Source: Scleromitrula shiraiana
Taxonomy: Eukaryota > Ascomycota > Leotiomycetes > Helotiales > Sclerotiniaceae
NCBI GenBank assembly: GCA_028455995.1
Contig: JABELC010000006.1
Coordinates: 2,294,001-2,358,000, forward strand
Length of the DNA: 64,000 nucleotides
Direction of reading: 5' to 3'
Shown: positions 11,040-22,518 of the stretch, in pieces
Layout: the number at the start of each line of letters is the position of its first letter
Numbering within the stretch: position 1 is the stretch's first letter
The notes under the pieces: generated by a model
What the model was told of the DNA's origin: nothing
The model's input: the letters and a program-made list of their open reading frames with translations, nothing else
The model's database searches: none
Translations under genes and position numbers: made by a program

Positions 11040-12931
11040 ATGGCGCCAATTTCACTCTCCGATATCATTACTGCGCTTCCCTCAGAGGATTCATGGGGAC
11101 CCCCAATTTCCACAGAAACTACATTAAATGGAGTTCCATATGCCCCATATTCGAAAGGCGATAAATTAGGTCGTATGGCAGATTGGACCGCTGAGGGTAA
11201 AGATGGAAGAGATGGCAGAGGTGGGAGACAGCAATACAATCGAAGCTACCGAGGTGCGATCTCTACCTCTAATATTTTACCATATATTTGCTATTCATTT
11301 GTTATTTAAAAAGACTCAATATTATCTTGAGGATATTTTACTAACTTCAACATCTAGATCAACAAGTTTATGGCGCTGGAACTTCTTCATTATTTGCAGT
11401 CCAGCTTGCTGAAGATGAATCATCTTTCTCGGTCGTTAGCAATACTCGCGATTCCACCAAAACTCGTTTCGGACGCGCAGGAACTTTCGCTCGAGGACGT
11501 GGTGCCCGCGGCAGAGCTGATACCCGAGGTGGACGAGGACAATTCCAAAGAGTTGGTGGACGAGGTGGACAACAAGGGTACGGTTACGACGCTCGCGGAG
11601 GCCGTGGTGGTGCCAGAGGTGGTAGAAGATTCGGGTGGAAAGACTACGATAAACCACAAAGGAATCGTGATGCCTCTGTCAATATTAAGCCAGACTGGAA
11701 GATGTTGGAAGAGATTGATTTCAACCGTTTGGCTAAGCTAAACCTCGATACCGATGAAGGAGAAGACATCGACAGTTATGGGTTCCTCTACTACTATGAT
11801 CGATCATTCGACAAGCAGCCTGTCAAGGCCGCCGAAAGAAAACTTAATGTCGTTGACCGAGCTGCCTATAACGTTACCACATCTTCCGATCCTATCATTC
11901 AAGAACTTGCTGAGAAGGACGAAGCTACCATCTTTGCCACAGACAGTGTTCTCTCAATGCTCATGTGCGCCCCTCGATCAGTCTATCCTTGGGATATTGT
12001 TATTGTCAGACAGGGTAACAAGGTTTTCCTTGACAAGAGAGACAACGCTACTCTCGATATGGTCACAGTCAATGAGAACGCAGCTGATGCTCCAATGGAT
12101 GCCTCAGAGGGTAGCAAGGATGCTATTAACCAGCCAAGTGCCTTGGCCGAGGAAGCTACATACATTAACCATAACTTTGCAAACCAAGTTATGAAGGAGA
12201 ATGAGAGCCAGAAGGTTGAGATGGAACACGAGAACCCATTCTACAACCGTGATGAAGAGACCGAACCAGCTGCCAGTAAAGCATACAAATACCGCAGATT
12301 TGATTTATCATTGAACGATGAGGAGCCAGTTCACTTGGTTGTGCGAACTGAGATCGATGCTGTTGCAAAGAACGCAATTAGCGGAGAAGACCAATACTTG
12401 ACTGTTCACGCTCTCAATGAGTTTGACCACAAAGCTCAAGGTAGTGGAGGTGCTTTGGATTGGAGGACGAAGTTAGTCAGTCAACGTGGTGCCGTTGTTG
12501 CTACCGAAATGAAGAACAACAGTTGCAAGCTTGCAAGATGGACTGTTCAGAGTATCATGGCTAAGGCTGATGTTATGAAGCTTGGGTATGCATATCTTAT
12601 ATCTTTACGACTTGTTTTCTATTTACTAACATAACAATACGACAGATTTGTTTCTCGAGCAAACCCAAAGATGAACGATCGTCATGTTATTCTCGGCGTT
12701 ATTGGCTGGAAGCCTCGTGATTTCGCTCAACAAATGAACCTTTCTTTGTCCAACGGATGGGGTATTGTTCGTACCATTGTTGATATGTGCATGAAGCGTG
12801 AAGAGGGCAAATATGTATTGGTCAAGGACCCCAACAAGCCTATTCTCAGATTGTACCAAGTTCCCGCAGGAAGCTTTGAGGATGATGGCGAGGGAGAAGT
12901 AATTGAAGAGGTTGAGGAGAACGATGAGTAG
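11040..12931 (+). CDS. Eukaryotic translation initiation factor 3 subunit D
   Basis: Subunit D of the eIF3 complex, which binds the 40S ribosome; eIF3d also contacts the mRNA cap in some messages. Three exons (11040-11253, 11358-12585, 12646-12931; introns 104 and 60 nt) give 575 aa, the usual family length. Recognisable blocks are the N-terminal MAPISL..LPSEDSWGPP, WKMLEEIDFNRLAKLNL, a central SYGFLYYYDRSFDK, LVVRTEIDAV, LDWRTKLVSQRGAVVATEMKNN and the C-terminal LGVIGWKPRDFAQQMNLSL...GWGIVRTIVDM. An RGG-rich stretch (about residues 100-165) is expected RNA-binding sequence. The C-terminus is acidic. The gene looks intact and essential. Confidence 0.96.
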
Positions 12932-13561
12932 ATTTCATCAGTATGGATCTAAACATAAAAAATGTCCAGTCCAGGCGGATATTCGCTGGGCTTCATGGAG
13001 TTATGATAATGCACAATTTAGACGGCAAACCAAAATAGTTGTGATTGATGTAAGCACTGAAGACTTACTGTCCATTAATCTTGATACCATTTCTCATTAT
13101 CGTGTCTTCTTTGTTGTGACTATCACGAGTGTATTGACTAGTATAGCAAAAACATAGCAAAGTCATTGATTGATGTACGATCTATTAACATGCAACGGAA
13201 TCACCACGGACAGCTCGGACTTCGGGTTACTCTAAACAGCGAATTACCAGTGTTTTTGGACAGAAGGGAGAAAGTATCCTATCCTCCCACCGGAAACAAA
13301 ATCGTAGGCTTTTCTAAAACTATGTGATATTAAGAAGAACACGGTAATCACGACGTAGTTCGCAAGAATGATTAGGACGAAGTCCGCATAATATCTATGA
13401 ATATGGTAGGGGCTTTCGGAGCGCAGTTCCTTTTGGCATTGACAGGCTCCCTTGTTCTCCATGGAATTTCCGCCTCGATCTCCGCGTCGTATAACGTGAC
13501 CAATAACTATTGCGGGTCACGACGGATGGTCTTTGGAATACCAAAAGGAACTGTATATTCA
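12932..13561. other. Intergenic region
   Basis: About 630 nt downstream of eIF3d. Open frames here (for example from 13397) do not resemble a protein until the dehydrogenase relic begins near 13562. No repeat or RNA gene was seen. Confidence 0.45.
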
Positions 13562-14203
13562 TCAGGGTTGACATCCTCACTTGTGTTGTTGAATGACGCT
13601 GGATATATAGACGATTACACTTTTGTTGGTGAAGCGCCGGTGAATCGATGGTGGAAAGTTTTCGTAAGTATTATTCTTTTAGACCTCATGCGTAAGGACC
13701 CAGACAACTAACTGCAGTCAACTCATAGGAGGCTAATGTTAAGGGCCTATATAACATGGTTTATCACTACATCCAGTCCAGCCCACCCCCCAAATCTCCT
13801 ACAGGGACCATTATTACCGTTTCTTCTGGTCGTACCGGCGTGAATTACCAGAGGGTCTGCATATGATCTGTCGAAACTATCTGAACACAAGTTTACTGAA
13901 CATGTTGCAAAAGAGTATCCCACTTTGAGACTCTTTACCACCATTCCCGGCCTAGTAGCTACAGATTTCTTAGACCCTGCTTTTAAGACATTCGCAAAAG
14001 ATCATTTTGAGTTGACGGGTATGCTGGCCCTGTATCTGGCCCAAGAGAGAGCGGATTATCTTCGGGGAGGTATGGTCAGTGTTAATGGGGATGTTCAAGA
14101 ATTGGAGGAGTATAAGGATGTCATCGCTGAGAAGAAATTGACTCACACCAGTTGGATCCCAATTCTACCTCTTTGTGGCGGGAAAGGTCTGGGTGGTTTG
14201 TAA
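13562..14203 (+). pseudogene. Broken short-chain dehydrogenase/reductase
   Basis: The central and C-terminal parts of an SDR enzyme are visible: LLNDAGY (NNAG block), WWKVFEANVKGLYNMVYHYIQ joined across a normal intron (13664-13728), then TIITVSSGRTG, the catalytic YDLSK and LRLFTTIPGLVATDF. Two defects stand out. The N-terminal nucleotide-binding Gly motif is missing: sequence before 13562 does not resemble an SDR. Near 13852-13856 the frame shifts by one base between TGVNYQR and SAYDLSK, and the unshifted frame stops at once (TGA near 13864). The loop there is also shorter than usual. This is therefore very probably a non-functional remnant. SDRs are common in fungal secondary metabolism, but no partner genes are nearby. 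Confidence 0.75.
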
Positions 14204-14521
14204 AGAAATTCATTTGATTTCCGGACACAAATCGTTTATCGGTGGTCAAATCAGAAAAAATGTGCAATTTAGGAAAACTAAAAACATTACTTCAAATCTT
14301 TCAAAAAAGAATAGCATTTCAACCTTGGTATTTTCTGATATTTTCTGATAAGGTTGATTCTCGTGATGTCGTACAATTCATGCGCCAACACAAGTTGTAA
14401 TGCTGTCAGCCTAATGAAACGAATGATCCCAAGAGCGCAGCACGGTAGGCAGATTCCAATTCGAATTTTTTATACATTCAACCTACCGCGTTTTCCATCT
14501 CATAAATTGCTTTGTGTCGTA
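14204..14521. other. Intergenic region
   Basis: About 320 nt between the SDR relic and the small PPxY protein, AT-rich, with a direct repeat TATTTTCTGATA at about 14331-14353. It presumably contains the promoter of the next gene. Confidence 0.45.
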
Positions 14522-14791
14522 ATGGCCGTAAACTCTGATCCACCACCACCATACACACCACGACCACCTCCCTACAGCGTTACAGAAAACACTCCCCTCC
14601 TCCCCACCCATAATCTACCTTATAATCTCAGTCACAGAACCCCACCACGTCCCTATAATCCCCCTCCTTATATCCCACCTAGTCCAACAAACTCCTGGTT
14701 ATCACTCTCCATCTGTGTTTTTATATTCACGATTTATTTCTTTTTCGTTGCCGTATTACTCATGGCTGGCTCCGGACTTTGGCCGTGGTAG
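14522..14791 (+). CDS. Small proline-rich PPxY membrane protein
   Basis: A single-exon 89-aa protein. The N-terminal two thirds are proline-rich and hold three PPxY motifs (residues 8-11 PPPY, 15-18 PPPY, and NPPPY further on), which are binding sites for WW domains such as those of the Rsp5/Nedd4 ubiquitin ligase. An acidic dileucine signal ExxxLL (E22, L26, L27) follows, the kind recognised by AP adaptors for vacuole sorting. A single membrane segment (LSICVFIFTIYFFFVAVLLMAG) is at the C-terminus, so the tail probably faces the cytosol. A longer frame exists upstream, but the ATG at 14522 starts the conserved-looking part. The next gene has the same tail type. The role is unknown; an adaptor that brings a WW-domain ligase to endosomes or vacuole is an inference. 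Confidence 0.6.
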   Translation: MAVNSDPPPPYTPRPPPYSVTENTPLLPTHNLPYNLSHRTPPRPYNPPPYIPPSPTNSWLSLSICVFIFTIYFFFVAVLLMAGSGLWPW

Positions 14792-15047
14792 ATTGATATA
14801 TGCATGGAATGTGATGTCTGCCCAATAAAATACATCTGAATAGCTGGTGGTACACGTACAACTGTTTTCAATTAAAGCGGCCGCCTACCAAGCGACCGGG
14901 CGAGGCTCAGTCAATTTCACTTTCCTTCCCTCACTTTCCTTCCCTCACTTATTTCATAACTACTCTCTGCTATATCAGCATTGATTCAAAATATCGAGAC
15001 ACAAAAACCAACGGTTGATCTTGCGAATCACATCGACATTTGATATC

Positions 15048-16823
15048 ATGCCATCATCAGTGGTATCAGAACCTCCACCTCCATATGCGAAAGTTGCAAA
15101 CGAACGAGAACATCTCCTTCCGAAACTTTCACCTCCACCAGAATATTCACGATCTTCGAACTCGCAAAATGAAACCCGCTCTTGGGATACAACCCTCCAT
15201 ATAATTTTTCTGGCGTTTTCCACTGCCCTAGGTATATTTGCCTTGTTGGGCCTAGTGCATTATATTTCCGTGAATGAAAACACCGAGATTGAACCAAGAC
15301 ATAAAATAAAGGTTGGAATTATTGGAGCAGGTCCAGCGGGGATAGCTAGTGCGTATGAGATAGGAAGGTTTGCCAGAAATGAGGGAATGATGATTCATGG
15401 AAATAGTAGATTGGAAGTTGAATTAGTGATTTTTGAAGAGAAGGAGAGGGTAGGTGGGAGGATGGTTCTTGAAGGGATGGAGGTGGAAGATGTCATGAGT
15501 GGAGACATGAGGGGTTGGCTGAGGGGAGTAATGGAGGGGTGCGGTTTTGGTGCTAAAGATATGCATGTTTTTGATTTGGATGGGAAGGGGGTATCCGTTG
15601 GAAATCAGGTTGGTTTGTAAGTTTCAATCAACGGGGTTGAAATGTTATATGGGCATAAAAACTAATCATTTCCATCTCATAGTTTTCATGGAAATCACAT
15701 AATAGCACGAACTACTCGCCCCATCACATCCAGCTCTTGGTCAGCATGGCTCCAGCTTATCTGGAACTATTCTACATCAGTATCGCATGCCCGATCTCTT
15801 CCCACTGGAACCATAAAAGCCTTCAACCAACTCCTCACCACCCTCTCAAATCATGACCCTCCGATCCCCAACCTTCTCTCTCTTCTCCTCACTAACCCTA
15901 CCGTTGACTCGGCAGTTAATTTCCCTGGCCCTTCCCGTCTCCATAAGAATGGAATCTCCTCACATTATACACAGGATATATTAGCACCACAAGTACGACG
16001 CCATACAGGTGGACAAGATGTATCGTCCTTGAGTGACTTAGCAATAAGTCAAGCACTTTCCCTCGAAGAATCTTATTCTTCTTCCATTTCACAATCCCAT
16101 GGTATCTACTCATCAACTATGAATTTGTTACTCGGCACTAGCTCCGCCAAATTACGTACCGAGAGCAAAGTCACTGGAATCAAGCGAGATGTAATCAATG
16201 ACACCAAATCGGAGAGATGGATCGTGCAATACAAAAGTTCAGGTGTAGATGAATATGAAACCTTCGACAAACTCATCATCGCAACACCATTCAATGAATC
16301 GCTGATCCAACCCACCATATCAGACTTTGATACTGATTACGGTGGAGATACCGAATACAAAGAGCTATATATAACATTGCTCACAAGCAGATCTCCTCTT
16401 CCATCCTCGGTATTTGGTGTTGAGGGGAATCTCCCTAGCCAAATAATTCCTACCTCCCCATCCGATTCTTCTAATCTCGGGATCCTTGAAATCACTTTAC
16501 TCCAGATCACCACAATGCCATCATATGACTATCGAATACTTTCCACTGTTCCCTTCTCCAATACTTCATTTCTTGAGTTTCTAAATCCCGTAACTGAAGA
16601 TTTTGAAATCTATAATCATTGGTGTTACTACCTTCCCACTGCCTACCCACTAATGCACACTCGCTCTATAGCGGGTAGTCGAGGTGAATTTCAGATTGCA
16701 AATGGATTGTGGAGGACAACGATGGGGATAGAGGGGGTATTGGGAAGTGGAGTTAATTTGGCTTGGGCAGTGGGAAGGAATGTGGGGAGATTGGTGACAT
16801 CTGATATCAAGGAAGATATTTGA
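15048..16823 (+). CDS. Prenylcysteine oxidase-like protein, type II membrane form
   Basis: FAD-dependent thioether oxidase that releases cysteine and a prenyl aldehyde from prenylcysteine during turnover of lipidated proteins. Two exons (15048-15616, 15683-16823; 66-nt intron) give 569 aa. Residues 1-48 are cytosolic-like with PPPPY (9-13), ExxxLL (E19-L24) and PPEY (30-33). Residues 49-73 form one membrane segment. The FAD-binding fold starts at about 87 (VGIIGAGPAGIASAYE, then FEEKERVGGRM), and the lyase region follows (SWSAWLQLIW, SHGIYSSTMNLLLG, FDKLIIATPF, ending ANGLWRTTMGIEG). N-glycosylation sites in the C-terminal part fit a lumenal location. Known members have a cleaved signal peptide instead, so the anchored form with sorting signals is unusual; delivery to the vacuole is inference. 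Confidence 0.85.
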
Positions 16824-17166
16824 AATTAGATGGGGTGAGGCGAAGGGTGACGAACAAAGACAACTGAAATTTGATGCGTAAACGAACAAATGGCGTTAAT
16901 GATAGTTCCCGATACCAGTTTAGTAATGAATGATTTTTTGCTTATCTCCTATTAAACAATAACAATAGCTAAGCATTTGTGCTTCTGTAATGATCAATGA
17001 TTCATTAATTCCACCACGATACCCCATATTAAATCAAGAGAAGGAACCCAGGGAAAGTTGATAGTAGCGTCACCAATGCTTCATCAACCACCAATAATCC
17101 TCGAAAGGCTGCTTTCTCGATATCAATATACCATATACGCCAAAACTCAATTTAACCACGTGAAGT
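16824..17166. other. Convergent 3' intergenic region
   Basis: About 340 nt between two converging genes; AT-rich, no open frame of note. It should carry both polyadenylation regions. Confidence 0.5.
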
Positions 17167-18599
17167 TCACATTGATGGAGTATATCTCACATCAGTAGAG
17201 AAAACTGCCTCGAGAGCATCTCTGACTTCGAATTCTTCAAGCGCAGCTCCAAAACTTCAAAAATAATTAGCAGCAAGTTCCCAAATATCGATGGGATGAA
17301 TAACGCAAATAGCGATGACAAGAAGAAGAACATGGAGTAAGAAATTGAATAAGGAAAAAGAAACGTACCCATAACATCTAACTTTAGGTAACAAGTCTTC
17401 GCTCATGATTTTGAAATCATTCTGCGTAAATTCTGAAAATCTGGGATGAGCCAATACCATTCCCCAAGCCATAACTGGAGTAATCTCCCCATTCAAATCC
17501 AGCCTCTTGCTCAAATCAAGAAGATTTGCCAAATCCGATTTTGACAAATCCCACGTCTTCTGCGCTGACTTCCCATCGCCACCAGAATGTGGTAAACAAT
17601 GACCAAATGGTATGTTGGGATGGAGATCAAGATCTGGTTCGGGAGGACATGTAGCCATCAATGCATGGCCACAATATAATTCGCCGTCGGGATCGCTCGC
17701 TCGCTCTACGAGGAACTGCATGTGATCCATGCATGGTCGTTCGAGCCTACCCATATACACACCGCCGTTAGCGCGTCTTGTCCTATTGGGGAGGAGACGA
17801 CATGTATGTTGTATCAGAATTTTGGCCGTACGTTAATACGAAATCTATTCCTGCTTGATCATAATCTACATTGGGCTGAGTTGGTCGATGCCCATTTGTT
17901 CCTCCATTTGCTCTACCGTTCATTCCTCCATTAATTGGTGATCCGTGGTTACCGTTTAGCCCATTCAAATTCGATGAATTGCTCTGGGGACTGCTGTAGG
18001 CTGCTGATCCGAGTGCATAACTTCCGGAAATGCTGCCACTGGAGGTAAATCCATCGCTGCCACCTCCGGTAAATTCTGCGATACCCCCAGCGCCATTCCA
18101 TTGTATGCCATGTTGTGCAAGGAGTTGTTTTAAGGCGAAATTCTCTTCCGCAAGGGATTCTTTGCTTCTGGTGACAGTGCTGAAGTTTTCTTTCAATCGT
18201 AATACTTCTTGTTCAAGGGCTTTGATGTATAATTCTTTGCGCTCGCGATGAGTCCTAAATTTCGTCATTAGTTTAACAATCTTATGATGGTAGACACAAT
18301 TTTAATACCTTTGTGCCTGTCGATTCAGTTCTTGTCTCCTTGTCAAGGCTGGTTTACTATCCGGCTTTGGCCCTCTCTTTTTTGGTGCTGTAACGCCATC
18401 AACTGTTTTCTCAATTAGCCCAAGATTTAGAACATTCGCCTTCCGTATCTATGATCGTACCCCGGGTAGTCTTCTTCTCAGTCAAGCTCTTAAGAAATTC
18501 TAAACTCATTGACAGTGGTGATTTCTCCCTTCCTCCGTCTTCCGATGGCCCGCTGCCATAATCGTTTCCATAATTGTCTGCCGGTGACGCAGGAGACAT
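17167..18599 (-). CDS. bZIP transcription factor (Yap/AP-1-like)
   Basis: Nuclear DNA-binding protein. Five exons on the minus strand (18599-18461, 18402-18309, 18254-17832, 17746-17369, 17254-17167) give 373 aa with the frame kept. Around residues 50-115 there is a basic region RRQELNRQAQRTHRERK, the N-x7-R signature of the Yap/Pap1 group, followed by a leucine zipper (LEQEVLRL..., LAEENFALKQLL). A Gly/Ser/Asn-rich linker (GGIAEF to GTNGHR) leads to a C-terminal block found in related fungal bZIPs (VLT-LERPCMDHMQFL, CGHALMATCPP, MAWGMVLAHPRF, LLPKVRCYGFGAALEEFEV). The ATG at 18599 (MSPASP) was chosen; an in-frame ATG at 18707 would add 36 residues. Targets cannot be told; stress or development roles are usual for the group. 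Confidence 0.85.
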
Positions 18600-20079
18600 T
18601 GTGCAATTGAAATGCTTGAATTCCCAAGGAACTGTATCAAAGTATTCGTCTTCAATTATTACCAACGAAGATTCCAAGAAAGTGTCAGCGCAACGGATGA
18701 TACACAATGAGAAGCTGAGGTTAGCCTCGCATATATCGAGTGGCCAATCAAGGAGATGAAATGCGCAATCGAGTGAAACCCTTTCACTTGATAGTTTGTG
18801 ATAAGCAGGATTGAATCGCGGACTAGGAACGATCCGGCAACGTAATGATGAATCCTCTTGCTTTTATACGATTGTGGGGTTGTAGGTTACCGTCGAGTTC
18901 ACTAATTGACCTGATCGCCCGGGGATTTGCAAATTATGGAGATGGCGACTATCTAATATTTTAAATGTTGGGGAATATTCAAAAATGATGTTAATTGATT
19001 GATGCTTCTATATCAAAGAACATGAAAGAGGGGCTGGGGGAATTTTGTGAGAGTATTAGAAACTTAAAAAACTAATCAGGTAAAGAAATCATTAGGAAGG
19101 TACGAACGATGCTGGGATTACGAATAATATGCGAAGCATCTTTGGTAATCCACGTGGTAACCGTCCCTAATAAGATGTGGATGCTCTTGGCCCGGTATTT
19201 AGAATGATAACCTGTAAGATGCTTTACCGTTACACTACTACTGCATTATGATCAGTAGTATCACACAGCTAACCTCGGTATTCTTCTAATTTCTTCAATT
19301 TCTTCAATTTCTTCAATTGTCTCGTGCTATTCATACTAACGACTTAAACTAAATAGATATCATTCACTTTCATAGCCCATCTACTCATCTCGAGAAGTTC
19401 TAAATCCCAAGATCTAGATTCTAATATACAGTACATGCATGCAGCGCTGAGAGTCCGAGAAAAGTGCGAAAAGATCGTGCACATTGATATTTGCTTATGG
19501 GATTTAACTTTTCATAGTGACATCCATCGACGACAAGAGGAAATCTGGGCGGTATCGGTCCGGAGATTGCAGTGAGGCAAAGCAAAGTTTTCTTGGGATC
19601 GAGCTTTCCCTCTTCATTTAGACTTTTAGAACATGGATCGCCAGGCCAAATTTACCACTGGTAAGGTTCAACCATTCCAATTTTGAAATTACAAACTATT
19701 GATATTCTACTGGTCCATCCATGATTGTATCGATTGCAATAAACCTGGGGTTTGCACCGCAGATGTATGAGATACAGTATCGGTATATGTACGAGGTACC
19801 CATGTGTTTATTACAGGTATTTTGTTTTATCAAAACTGTTATCCATGATATGATCGATCTCCACGTTTTTGATAAATCGACTTGCCAAGAAGTCCTGATG
19901 GATTTGACGCTTGTGCAACATTTGGTTGATTTAGAACAAGTGTGTAGCATCAACCAGTAGTCTCCATATTTCATGACTCAGCATGCAGAAGCTCTAAGCT
20001 GGAATTTACATGTGTTGACGACCCCTCTCTGTGATCGAAAACATCAAAAACATCAAAAACATCAATACCTGTTCTCAAT
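18600..20079. other. Divergent intergenic region
   Basis: About 1.5 kb between the bZIP gene and the acyltransferase, likely holding both promoters. It contains short direct repeats of CTTCAATTT (about 19283-19315) and AACATCAAA (20039-20062). Open frames such as 19721-19960 show no protein-like pattern. Confidence 0.45.
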
Positions 20080-21065
20080 ATGGGAGTCAAGCTTGGAGCT
20101 GGTGATATGTTCACGAGTATTCGTGGAGTTCTCATTGTTATACCATGGGCACTCGAGTTGGTCCTAATGGACGTACTCATTTCCGCCCTTTTACCTATCA
20201 GTTATATATTCCCAAACTTCGTATATAATGCGTCCTCCTTCATCGCCTACACGAATTGGAATTGGATACAAATGATTTTCGAGGTGTTCAATGGCGGAAG
20301 AATTGGCATGTCTGGGGATACCCTTCCAGAGGGCGAAACTGCCATCGTTATCGCGAACCATGTTAGCTGGACTGATTTCTACATGATTCAAGCACTTGCC
20401 ATTCGAGCTGGAATGCTCAGTAGATGTCGATGGTTTGCAAAAATCGAATTGAGATGGGTACCATTACTTGGATGGGGAATATGGGGAATGGGTATGCCAA
20501 TGGTGAGTAGAAATTGGTTAAAGGATAAGAAAGAACTGGATCGGGTTTTCGCAGGAGTGGTAGTGAAGAAGTGGCCGCAATGTAAGCAAAATAACCAATA
20601 AACTCGACGTCGAATATGCTAATCCATTTACTAGGGTTGATAAGTTTCAGCGAAGCTACAAGATTTACTCCCAAGAAATACGAAGAGACGAAAGTATGGT
20701 GCAAAGAGAACAACAGACCAATTCCCAAACATCTTCTATATCCAAGAACAAAAGGTTTCGTGACGACAGTACAACACTTGCGTAAAGCCAAACATGTTAA
20801 GGCAGTATACGATATGACAATCGCATATTCACACCATAATAAATTCCACGAGGCGCCAACAATCTGGGAATCATTGAGCTGCGGTGATCTTAGTGGAAGT
20901 CGAGGATATAAGTTTCATGTTGATGTCAAAAGATTCTTGTTGGAAGATCTACCAGAAACAGATGCAGAATTAGCAAAGTGGTTGGAAATTAGATGGATGG
21001 CTAAAGGTGAATTTCTCGAGGCAAAGAGAGAGGAATGGTCAAGAGTGAAACCACTTGCGGCATAG
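20080..21065 (+). CDS. PlsC-type acyltransferase (1-acylglycerol-3-phosphate O-acyltransferase-like)
   Basis: Membrane enzyme that transfers an acyl chain to a lysophospholipid. Two exons (20080-20581, 20635-21065; 53-nt intron) give 310 aa. After a hydrophobic N-terminal region (GVLIVIPWALELVLMDVLI) come the catalytic block NHVSWTDF (HxxxxD, here H-V-S-W-T-D), FAKIELRWVPLLGWGIWGMG and the substrate-binding block FSEATRFTP (in place of the usual EGTR). YPRTKGFVTTVQHLR and VYDMTIAY follow. The order matches the plant/animal LPAAT2-5 and yeast Cst26/Mum3 branch. It is somewhat shorter at the C-terminus than animal members. It is probably in the ER membrane; the acyl donor and acceptor cannot be told. 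Confidence 0.88.
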
Positions 21066-21537
21066 TTGTCGAGCCTTGCAATAATTCTCGGATAATATAG
21101 AATAGACAAGCGCAATGTTTTCCAACATAGAGGGATGATTAACAATTTACTATTTCATTTGAACCTCATGAAAACGAATGAAGTCGATGTCGTCATATTT
21201 TTTCTACATTTTACATTCCCAATTAGGAACAAAGAACTATTCAGATTTCATCGCCGGAGACAATTTCTTTGTTCTTTCGCGAGTGCCAATCATAATGAAA
21301 TCCAACAAATTTCAACAAAGAAAGAATATCTCAATCCCCTTCCATTCCTTAGCTCATTCCCTATTGTGACCCAAACTCGCACTCCAACAAAGAAGTCGCC
21401 ATGCTGGTTCCAAATGTTCCAAGAGACGATCTTCATCTTAAACTACCTTACTGAGAACCTCCTCCTATTTTCTTCCCTTCCCAACCTCCTCAATTTATGC
21501 ATTATCCATATACATATCAAATTCACCAATCATAAAT
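21066..21537. other. Intergenic region
   Basis: About 470 nt upstream of the small tail-anchored protein gene; pyrimidine-rich just before the ATG, as in fungal promoters. An open frame across it (21135-21563) has no protein-like features. Confidence 0.45.
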
Positions 21538-21957
21538 ATGCCTACAGGTGCCCTCTCAATTAGCATCCCCGATTCATCTTCCCCTACAAAAACAACCAAG
21601 CATTCCGCTACCCGTCCAACCTTCTTCCCCACAGTCGCATGGTGGAAACGATTCCCTAAACCTTTCACAAATTCTAACTCATACAATGAAAGAGAAGAGA
21701 GGAATTATCTTGCCGAAGAGGGTTTATTAGAAAATGAAGATGGGAACGAAGGGTTTCATGTGAGAGAGGGGATTATTAGTGCTGGGAGAGTAGGTGGTGG
21801 AATTGGGATGATGAGGGGTGCGGGGAGAGATTATTGGAGAAGAGTGAGGGAAGAAAGTATTAGACGGGGGAGACTTCGACTTTGCATCGAGGTACTAGGG
21901 GCATTGGGGGTGTTGGTTGCGGTGGTTGGATTAGTAGGGTTGTGGATTCGGGGATGA
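21538..21957 (+). CDS. Small predicted tail-anchored protein
   Basis: A single-exon frame of 139 aa. The N-terminal 50 residues are Ser/Thr/Pro-rich, the middle is acidic (EREERNYLAEEGLLENEDG), then Gly-rich and basic (RDYWRRVREESIRRGRLRL), and the last 23 residues form one hydrophobic helix (LGALGVLVAVVGLVGLWI) with only RG after it. This is the layout of a tail-anchored protein facing the cytosol. I do not recognise a family. The biased composition and clear topology support a real gene; strong conservation was not testable. Confidence 0.55.
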   Translation: MPTGALSISIPDSSSPTKTTKHSATRPTFFPTVAWWKRFPKPFTNSNSYNEREERNYLAEEGLLENEDGNEGFHVREGIISAGRVGGGIGMMRGAGRDYWRRVREESIRRGRLRLCIEVLGALGVLVAVVGLVGLWIRG

Positions 21958-22518
21958 GAACTGGCTAGATGGGAACGAGAGCTAGTTCTGACACGAACAT
22001 ACAATGGAGAGAATACTGTTAGGGGTTGGTAAGAAACTAACAGATGTGGATAATCAGGTGCGTTTCATGGAGTCCTCGCTCATCATACAATGAGCGTGAT
22101 ATCAGATACTTACTCTTTCTTAGTGAATTGTTTCAAAAACGAAACCAAAGCAGGATTCACCATCATGATGCATACATTATACTATCGCATATCGAATCAC
22201 GATATCTTTGAAGTACATCAGATTACATTGATAAAGTCAAAGGTCACATCTTATCGCAACGGTTGATGAGATGATCGAACATTTCTCCTTAAGATGATAG
22301 ATTAATTGGAAAATATCTTAATTCATATCCGAACCGATACCTATTTTATTGAACATTTTTTTTACCCAGCGCCAACGCTATGCTATATTTTTGACTCCCA
22401 CTTTCATGTCCCAAACTCCTCTCCGGTGCCAAATGCAAGTTATGTACAAACAAATCCTTCTATATACAAGATTCTTCGCAAGCGCGGCCGACCCAGATGG
22501 ATGAACCATTGTCCATAT

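Noticed and set aside
11370..12194. Alternative frames across the eIF3d exon 2
   Set aside because: They are shadows; the eIF3d frame is conserved through the whole exon.
13480..13530. Inverted repeat CGTGACC...GGTCACG as an operator
   Set aside because: Seven-base arms with a short loop occur by chance, and the neighbouring gene is a remnant.
18901..19330. Possible tRNA-like or repeat-flanked insertion
   Set aside because: No complete cloverleaf or TpsiC arm could be drawn, and no terminal repeats with target duplication were found.
21135..21563. 142-codon plus-strand frame
   Set aside because: Composition looks random, no domain, and it covers the promoter and start of the small tail-anchored protein gene.
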